NCBI GenBank assembly: GCA_017849555.1
Contig: JAFIGU010000104.1
Coordinates: 1 to 40,329, forward strand
Length of the DNA: 40,329 nucleotides
DNA from: Sphingomonas sp.
GTDB taxonomy: Bacteria; Pseudomonadota; Alphaproteobacteria; Sphingomonadales; Sphingomonadaceae
Direction: 5' to 3'
The notes under the pieces were generated by a model that had not been told where the DNA came from, searched no databases, and worked only from the letters and a program-made list of their open reading frames with translations. Both the position numbers and the translations under genes were made by a program. Below are positions 35,040-40,329 of this stretch, piece by piece; positions within the stretch are counted from its first letter, which is position 1, and every line of letters starts with the position of its first letter.

Positions 35040-35692
35040 CCGGCTATCTGATCCTCGCGCTGCTCGGCGCGCTCGCCTTCGGTGCGCTGGTCGCGTTCCG
35101 GCTGCCGCGGCTCGCCTGGTCGATCGCTGGGGCGGCGCTGTTCCTCGGCGCGACGGGCTATGCGTGGCAGGGGCGGCCGGGGCTTCCGGCGCATCCCGCG
35201 ACCCCGAGCACCCGGGCGGTGGCGGTCGAGCCCGAGGTGATCGCGTTGCGCGATCGGCTGATGGGCGGGCGCTTCACCGCCGACGGCGCCTATCTCGTCG
35301 CGTCGGATGCGATGCTGCGCACCGGCGATACCGCCGCGGCGACTCAGGTGGTGCTCGGCGGGATCCGCGCGATTCCGCACAGCTATATTCTGTGGACCCA
35401 GCTCGGCACCAATTTCGCGCTGCATGACGGTGATCGCATGTCCCCCGCGGCGCTGGCGGCATTCCGCCAGGCGATGCGGCTGGCGCCCAAGCATCCGGCG
35501 CCGCCTTACTATATGGGGCTGGCCTTTCTCCGCGCCGGCGATTTCGCCGCGGCGGTGCCCTTGTGGCACCGCGCGCTGGCGCTGTCCGCCCCGAAATCGG
35601 ACTATCAGCAGGAAATCGCACGGCAATTGGCGGTGCTGGAGCGCGTGATGCAGCTCGCGCAGCAACAGGGCGCGGCGCCGCCCCCGCGCTGA
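35036..35692 (+). CDS. TPR protein, CcmI/CycH-like (cytochrome c biogenesis)
   Basis: A 218-residue protein with two hydrophobic segments (about 2-20 and 28-46) and a periplasmic part with about three tetratricopeptide repeats (about 75-205), including AFRQAMRLAPKHPAPPYYMG and AVPLWHRALALSAP. This resembles the apocytochrome c-binding C-terminal part of CcmI, the usual last gene of ccm operons. It overlaps ccmE directly, while ccmF, ccmG and ccmH, which normally lie between, are absent here. The function is inferred from context. Confidence 0.75.
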   Translation: MTGYLILALLGALAFGALVAFRLPRLAWSIAGAALFLGATGYAWQGRPGLPAHPATPSTRAVAVEPEVIALRDRLMGGRFTADGAYLVASDAMLRTGDTAAATQVVLGGIRAIPHSYILWTQLGTNFALHDGDRMSPAALAAFRQAMRLAPKHPAPPYYMGLAFLRAGDFAAAVPLWHRALALSAPKSDYQQEIARQLAVLERVMQLAQQQGAAPPPR

Positions 35693-35721
35693 GGTCTCGG
35701 GCAGGCCGCATTTTACGCCCA

Positions 35722-35830
35722 CCGTCACCCCGGCCTGAAGCGGGGTCCATCGTGCCGCACGCTCTGCGGCTGGAGCCTCCTGCGCCGCGCCTGCCTCCTG
35801 ACGGACCCCGGCTCAGGGCCGGGGTGACGG
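35722..35830. repeat. REPIN-like repeat of about 109 bp
   Basis: The left arm is ccgtcaccccggcctgaagc and the right arm is cggctcagggccggggtgac, with a spacer related to that of 1692-1800 (tcgtgcc..cacgc and cgcctgcctcc are shared). It follows the ccm genes. Confidence 0.8.
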
Positions 35831-35999
35831 GTGTAGATAAACGTTTGTATTCAGATAGATAGCCCAAAGATTGTCGCTGTCCCCGCAACCGTCACTCGTG
35901 TGAACTTCGTGAACTTTGCCCCGATCCGGCACGCTTGCAACAGTCGCGGGCGATCCCCACATCAACGCGCCGTCGCGCTGTTGCGGGGGTAGGGGCAGC
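35831..35999. other. AT-richer leader region upstream of kup
   Basis: About 170 bp that are less G+C-rich than their surroundings. It contains a direct repeat gtgaactt/cgtgaacttt near 35898-35917. It probably holds the kup promoter; no gene or known riboswitch is recognised. Confidence 0.3.
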
Positions 36000-36068
36000 A
36001 TGCTAGGCGCGGCGCCTCAAAGGCGATTGCGGGTTTTCTGCCGTGATTCCGGTTTCTGCGATTATTTC

Positions 36069-37976
36069 GTGACCACAACTCAAACCGCGGGCGTGCTCAG
36101 CGCGCACGATCATCGACGCGACAGCCTGGCGAAGCTGGCTGTCGGGGCGATCGGCGTCGTCTATGGCGACATCGGCACCAGCCCGCTCTACGCGATGAAG
36201 GAGGTGTTCGTCGGCCATCACCCGCTGACGGTCGACCAGCTCCACATCTTCGGGGTCGTCAGCCTCGTCTTCTGGTCGCTCGTGCTGATCGTCACGTTCA
36301 AATATGTGATGGTCATCCTGCGCGCGGATAATGAAGGCGAGGGCGGCAGCCTCGCGCTGCTCGCGCTGATCCAGCGCCGCAGCGGCGCGGGCAAGAGATG
36401 GGGGCCGAGCCTCGTCATGCTCGGTGTGCTCGCCAGCGCCCTGTTCTTCGGCGATTGCATGATCACCCCGGCGGTGTCGGTGCTGTCGGCGGTCGAGGGG
36501 CTCGCGACGGTCGAGCAGGGGTTCAGCCATTTCGTCATCCCGATCGCGGTCGCGATCCTCGTCGGGCTGTTCTACCTCCAGTCGGTCGGCACCGCGCGGG
36601 TGGGCAAATTGTTCGGCCCGATCATGGCGGTCTATTTCGTCACGCTCGGCGTGCTCGGGCTGATCCATATCCTGCAACAGCCGCATATCCTGCTCGCGCT
36701 CGATCCGCGCTGGGCGGTGCGGTTCGCGGCAGACGACGGGCGGCTGGCCTTCCTCGCGCTCGGCTCGGTCGTGCTCGCGCTGACCGGGGCGGAGGCGCTT
36801 TATGCCGATATGGGGCATTTCGGGCGCCGCCCGATCGCGCTCGCGTGGATGTGGTTCGTCTTCCCGGCGCTGATGCTCAACTATCTCGGGCAGGGCGCGC
36901 TGCTGCTCGCCAACCCTGCCGCGGCGGAGAATCCCTTCTTCCTGATGGCCAATGAGGCCTGGCGCCTGCCGCTCGTCATCCTCGCCACCGTCGCGACGGT
37001 GATCGCCAGCCAGGCGGTGATCACCGGCTGCTATTCGGTGGTGCATCAGGCGATCCAGCTCGGGCTGATGCCGCGTCTGCGCATCAGCCACACCAGCGCG
37101 TCCGAAGCGGGGCAAATCTATATCGCCTCGGTCAATTGGGCGCTGATGACGATGGTGCTGCTGCTGATCTTCGGCTTCCGCGAATCGTCGAACCTCGCCG
37201 CGGCCTATGGCATCGCGGTGACCGGCACGATGTTCATCTCCACCTGCATGATCGGGGTGCTGATCTATCGCGTATGGCATTGGCCGCTGTGGGTGGTGGT
37301 GCCGTTCGTCGGCACCTTCGTCATCATCGACGGGCTGTATTTCTCGTCCAACCTGACCAAGGTGCTCGACGGCGGCTGGTTCCCGCTGCTCGTCGCGGCG
37401 ATCTGCTTCGTCATGCTCACCACCTGGGCGACGGGGCGCAAGCTGATGATCCAGCGGATGCGCGAGGGCGCGATGCCGATCAAGGTGTTCATCGGCTCCG
37501 CCGCCACATCGGCGACGCGCGTGCCGGGCACCGCGGTGTTCATGACCTCGACCCCGGAGGGCGTGCCCCACGCCTTGCTCCACAATCTGAAGCACAATCG
37601 CGTGCTCCACGAGCGGGTGATCCTGCTGACCGTCAAGGTCACCGACATGCCCTATTTCCCCGAGAACGATCGTTTCATGCACGACGATCTCGGGCAGGGC
37701 TTCCACCGCGTGATCCTGCGCTACGGCTTCATGGAGGCGCCCGACGTGCCCGCCGCGCTCAAAACCTTCCACGGCTGCGGCGGGGTCGACATCCGCATGA
37801 TCGACACCAGCTTCTTCCTGTCGCGGCAGACGCTGCTGCCCTCGGAGCGGCCGGGGATGATGATCTGGCGCGAGAAATTGTTCGCCTGGATGCTGCGCAA
37901 CGCGGAAAGCGCGATGGAATTCTTCCGCCTGCCGACCAATCGCGTGGTCGAACTGGGCACGCAGATCGAGATTTGA
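36069..37976 (+). CDS. kup: Potassium uptake protein Kup
   Basis: A K+/H+ symporter of the KUP/HAK/KT family in the inner membrane. The 635-residue protein (E. coli: 622) has about twelve membrane helices up to residue 455 and a cytoplasmic C-terminal domain. The signature [20 protein letters not shown] lies near 28-47; [17 protein letters not shown] and [15 protein letters not shown] follow. The GTG at 36069 gives the usual short N-terminus but has no ribosome-binding site. An ATG at 36000, preceded by AGGGGC, would add 23 poorly conserved-looking residues and is a real alternative. Confidence 0.93.
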   Translation: MTTTQTAGVLSAHDHRRDSLAKLAVGAIGVVYGDIGTSPLYAMKEVFVGHHPLTVDQLHIFGVVSLVFWSLVLIVTFKYVMVILRADNEGEGGSLALLALIQRRSGAGKRWGPSLVMLGVLASALFFGDCMITPAVSVLSAVEGLATVEQGFSHFVIPIAVAILVGLFYLQSVGTARVGKLFGPIMAVYFVTLGVLGLIHILQQPHILLALDPRWAVRFAADDGRLAFLALGSVVLALTGAEALYADMGHFGRRPIALAWMWFVFPALMLNYLGQGALLLANPAAAENPFFLMANEAWRLPLVILATVATVIASQAVITGCYSVVHQAIQLGLMPRLRISHTSASEAGQIYIASVNWALMTMVLLLIFGFRESSNLAAAYGIAVTGTMFISTCMIGVLIYRVWHWPLWVVVPFVGTFVIIDGLYFSSNLTKVLDGGWFPLLVAAICFVMLTTWATGRKLMIQRMREGAMPIKVFIGSAATSATRVPGTAVFMTSTPEGVPHALLHNLKHNRVLHERVILLTVKVTDMPYFPENDRFMHDDLGQGFHRVILRYGFMEAPDVPAALKTFHGCGGVDIRMIDTSFFLSRQTLLPSERPGMMIWREKLFAWMLRNAESAMEFFRLPTNRVVELGTQIEI

Positions 37977-38476
37977 CCGCGCCGATCGTCGTCACCGCCT
38001 TGTTCGGCGCGGGCGATCAGGCGTGGTTCGAGGCGCTGCGCCGGGCGCATTATCCGCCCGCGCGCAATCAGGTATCGGCGCATCTCACCTTGTTCCACCA
38101 CCTCCCGCCGTCAATCGAGGCGGAGGTGAGGCAGCGGCTGGCGGCGGAGACGCGTCATGTCGCCCCGCCCGCCGCCACCTTGCGCGAGCCCTATTCGTTG
38201 GGCCGCGGGGTCGCGTGGCGAATCGAGAGCGAGGGGCTCGCGGCGATTCGCGCGCGGCTGGCGGAGGGGTTCACCGGGCTGCTCGTGCCGCAGGATATGG
38301 CCGGCTGGCGCCCGCACGTGACGATCCAGAACAAGGTCGAAGCGGCCGAGGCGCGCGCATTGCTCGCGGCGATGCGCGCGGGTTTCCGCGCGCGGCCGCT
38401 GACGATCACCGGGCTCGCCGCCTGGTGGTATCGCGGCGGCCCGTGGGCGCCGCTGTCGCGTCATATGTTCGGATAG
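37973..38476 (+). CDS. 2'-5' RNA ligase family protein (2H phosphoesterase)
   Basis: A 167-residue member of the 2H phosphoesterase superfamily. Both catalytic HxT motifs are present: [10 protein letters not shown] near 38-43 and [10 protein letters not shown] near 120. The start is the TTG at 37973, overlapping the kup stop by four bases (TTGA). The next in-frame codons already belong to the conserved core (IVVTALFG), so a later start is unlikely. The family hydrolyses or ligates 2',5' or cyclic phosphates in RNA; the cellular substrate is unknown. Cotranscription with kup looks likely. Confidence 0.85.
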   Translation: MTAPIVVTALFGAGDQAWFEALRRAHYPPARNQVSAHLTLFHHLPPSIEAEVRQRLAAETRHVAPPAATLREPYSLGRGVAWRIESEGLAAIRARLAEGFTGLLVPQDMAGWRPHVTIQNKVEAAEARALLAAMRAGFRARPLTITGLAAWWYRGGPWAPLSRHMFG

Positions 38477-38480
38477 GAAA

Positions 38481-38557
38481 TGGTAGCGGAGGAGGGACTT
38501 GAACCCCCGACACGCGGATTATGATTCCGCTGCTCTAACCAGCTGAGCTACTCCGCC
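38481..38557 (-). tRNA. tRNA-Met (CAT), elongator type
   Basis: A 77-nt cloverleaf on the minus strand with encoded CCA. The acceptor GGCGGAG pairs with CTCCGCT (one mismatch-tolerant G-T), the anticodon stem GCGGA/TCCGC encloses ATCATAA with anticodon CAT, and the T arm is GGGGG TTCAAGT CCCTC. The paired acceptor end excludes the initiator type. tRNA-Ile2 (lysidine CAT) cannot be fully excluded but the body looks like elongator Met. Confidence 0.92.
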
Positions 38558-38586
38558 CCAAGGCGTTTATCGCCGAAGCGAGGGGG

Positions 38587-38615
38587 CCTATTAGCAGCGC
38601 CGCCGAAGCGGTCAA
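38587..38615 (-). promoter_or_regulatory. Probable tRNA-Met promoter
   Basis: On the minus strand TTGACC (38615-38610), 17 bp, AATAGG (38592-38587). It lies between rimO and the tRNA, about 30 bp upstream of the mature 5' end. Confidence 0.5.
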
Positions 38616-38623
38616 GCGCCCAG

Positions 38624-39961
38624 TTAGGGCGCAGACACCGGCGCGCCGAACAGATCGTGGTCGTCGGCGTCCTCGATCGTCACCTTGACGATATCGCCCG
38701 GCGACAGGCTGCCAGCGTCGCGCAGATTCACCTCGCCGTCGATATCGGGCGCATCGGCGGCCGAACGGCCGGTCGCGCCGCCGTCTTCGCCCACCGCGTC
38801 GATGATCACCTCCAGCGTGCGCCCGATCTTCGCCTGCAGCTTGGCGGCGGAAATCGCCGCGGTTTTCTCCATCACCCGGGCATAGCGCTCTTCCTTCACC
38901 GCCTCGGGGACCGGATCGGGCAGCGCATTGGCCGCGGCGCCCTCGACCGGCTCGAAGCGGAACGCGCCGACGCGATCGAGCTGCGCCTCGTCGAGCCAGT
39001 CGAGCAGATAGCGGAAATCGTCCTCGGTCTCGCCGGGGAAGCCGACGACGAAGGTCGAGCGAATCGCGATATCGGGGCAGATCTCGCGCCAGCCGCGGAT
39101 CCGTTCGAGCACTTTGGCCTCGTTCGCCGGGCGCTTCATCGCCTTGAGCACCGCGCGGCTGGCGTGCTGGAACGGAATGTCGAGATAGGGCAGCACCAGC
39201 CCCTCCGCCATCAGCGGGATCACCTGATCGACGTGCGGATAGGGATAGACGTAATGCAACCGCACCCAGGGCGCGATCCGGCCGAGCTCGCGCGCCAGGT
39301 CGGTCATATGCGCGCGCACCTCGCCGCCCTTCCACGGCCAGGATTTGTGGCGCAGATCGACGCCGTAGGCCGAGGTATCCTGGCTGATGACCAGCAATTC
39401 CTTGGTCCCCGCCGCGACCAGCTTTTCCGCCTCGCGCAGGATAGCATCGGGACGCCGGCTGACCAGATCGCCGCGCAGCGAGGGGATGATGCAAAAGGCG
39501 CAGCGGTGGTTGCAGCCCTCCGAAATCTTGAGATAGCTGTAATGGCGCGGGGTGAGCTTGAGCCCCGCATCGGGGATCAGATCGACATAGGGCGAGATAC
39601 TCGCCGGCGCGGCCTCGTGCACCGCCTCGACGACCTGCTCATACTCATGCGCGCCGGTGATCGCGAGCACATCGGGGAAGCGCGCGCGGATCACCTCGGC
39701 TTCCTTGCCCATGCAGCCGGTGACGATGACGCGGCCGTTCTCCGCGATCGCCTCGCCGATCGCCTCGAGGCTTTCCTCCTTGGCCGAATCGAGAAAGCCG
39801 CAGGTGTTGACCAGCACGACATCGGCCCCGGCATAGTCGGGCGACATCTGATAGCCGTCGGCGCGCAGCTGGGTGAGGATGCGCTCGCTGTCGACGAGGT
39901 TCTTCGGACAGCCGAGCGAAACCATGCCCACGCGGGGCGGGGAGGGGAGTTTGGTTGCCAT
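38624..39961 (-). CDS. rimO: Ribosomal protein uS12 methylthiotransferase RimO
   Basis: A radical SAM enzyme that adds a methylthio group to an Asp of ribosomal protein S12. The 445-residue protein is full length. The N-terminal MTTase domain begins [20 protein letters not shown] and has cluster cysteines in SLGCPKN, VNTCGF and VTGCMGK. The radical SAM core has [15 protein letters not shown] (CxxxCxxC), followed by a C-terminal TRAM domain (about 370-440). PKNLVDSE distinguishes RimO from MiaB. The ATG at 39961 begins just before the conserved region; codons upstream in frame overlap the divergent gene and were rejected. Confidence 0.96.
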   Translation of the reverse strand: MATKLPSPPRVGMVSLGCPKNLVDSERILTQLRADGYQMSPDYAGADVVLVNTCGFLDSAKEESLEAIGEAIAENGRVIVTGCMGKEAEVIRARFPDVLAITGAHEYEQVVEAVHEAAPASISPYVDLIPDAGLKLTPRHYSYLKISEGCNHRCAFCIIPSLRGDLVSRRPDAILREAEKLVAAGTKELLVISQDTSAYGVDLRHKSWPWKGGEVRAHMTDLARELGRIAPWVRLHYVYPYPHVDQVIPLMAEGLVLPYLDIPFQHASRAVLKAMKRPANEAKVLERIRGWREICPDIAIRSTFVVGFPGETEDDFRYLLDWLDEAQLDRVGAFRFEPVEGAAANALPDPVPEAVKEERYARVMEKTAAISAAKLQAKIGRTLEVIIDAVGEDGGATGRSAADAPDIDGEVNLRDAGSLSPGDIVKVTIEDADDHDLFGAPVSAP

Positions 39962-40015
39962 AGGGAAGCGCGCCACATAGCGATTCGCGCGCGCTTTTCC
40001 TAGGGTGCTGTCGAT

Positions 40016-40329
40016 ATGGCGTCTTTCACCCTGATCCCGCACCCCGATTTCCCGCCGCTTCGGGTGCGCGGAGTAAGCGTAGAGCTGGAGCGGAACGGTA
40101 GCGAAACGTGTCTGCGCTATGCGGTCGATGGGGCCGATGCGGTGATCTGGCCCGCGCCCGCCGCGCTCGAGCGCGCCGACGAATTGTGGAAGGCGACCTG
40201 CTTCGAGCTGTTCGTGATGCCGGGCGAGGGGGCGGCGTATCTGGAGTTCAACTTCTCGCCCTCGGGCCGGTGGGCCGCCTATGCGTTCGATGCTTATCGC
40301 GCCGGGATGCATGATCTTCCACTGTCAGC
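40016..40329 (+). CDS. DOMON-like domain-containing protein, N-terminal part (runs off window)
   Basis: The frame from the ATG at 40016 is open to the window end (104 complete codons): [20 protein letters not shown], then [20 protein letters not shown] and [19 protein letters not shown]. The [11 protein letters not shown] and [15 protein letters not shown] segments match small stand-alone DOMON-like proteins (carbohydrate- or haem-binding beta sandwich fold). The function is unknown. It is divergent from rimO with 54 bp between the start codons, so their promoters must overlap. The 3' end is missing. Confidence 0.8.
   Translation, partial: MASFTLIPHPDFPPLRVRGVSVELERNGSETCLRYAVDGADAVIWPAPAALERADELWKATCFELFVMPGEGAAYLEFNFSPSGRWAAYAFDAYRAGMHDLPLS

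Noticed and set aside
36003..37772. Minus-strand open frame opposite kup
   Set aside because: Kup on the plus strand has the full family signature; the antisense frame is His/Asp/Arg-rich without motifs.

Overview
The window is high-G+C chromosomal DNA of an alphaproteobacterium, most probably a sphingomonad (Sphingomonas or a close relative). This rests on the order tig, clpP, clpX, lon, hupB, on a trigger factor with a long Lys/Ala tail, on PEPxxWA-CTERM exoproteins, on a complete type II secretion operon, and on many short palindromic intergenic repeats. I infer the genus from these features; no database was searched.

Layout. The left edge (1-117) holds the last codons of an IS110-family transposase, followed by glpK on the minus strand. 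Next come an AI-2E/PerM-type permease gene, tRNA-Asp, a small proline-rich protein, tRNA-Leu and trigger factor. Between tig and clpP lies an accessory block: a RelE/HigB-type toxin gene broken by a frameshift, its XRE-type antitoxin, a family 2 glycosyltransferase and a polytopic membrane protein. clpP and clpX follow. A second insertion separates clpX from lon: a repeat-bounded, frameshifted GIY-YIG nuclease cassette, chaA, a GNAT acetyltransferase and a divergent M1 aminopeptidase. After lon come hupB, tRNA-Val and two paralogous PEP-CTERM proteins. Positions 20539-32092 hold a twelve-gene type II secretion operon, gspC to gspN, without the prepilin peptidase gspO. The right part has tRNA-His, a leucine dehydrogenase-type enzyme, ccmC-ccmD-ccmE plus a CcmI-like TPR protein, kup, a 2'-5' RNA ligase-like protein, tRNA-Met, rimO and the start of a DOMON-like protein that runs off the window.

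How it works together. Trigger factor, ClpXP and Lon form a folding and proteolysis block, with HU downstream. GspC/D form the outer-membrane channel and its link, GspE/F/L/M the motor platform, and GspG-K the pseudopilus. CcmCDE handle and chaperone haem for cytochrome c maturation.

Most notable. The pseudopilin genes gspH, gspI and gspJ appear to have taken dispersed palindromic repeats into their coding sequence. Their prepilin leader peptides are 27, 42 and 89 residues long and are encoded by copies of repeats that also occur in non-coding DNA of this window; one pair matches at 40 of 41 bases. The gspJ leader also carries a 36-bp triplication that repeats the prepilin-peptidase cleavage sequence (G|FT). 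Separately, the REP-type inverted ends flank a GIY-YIG nuclease pseudogene and, elsewhere, two gene-less elements of about 109 bp. This suggests an autonomous/non-autonomous relationship worth testing.
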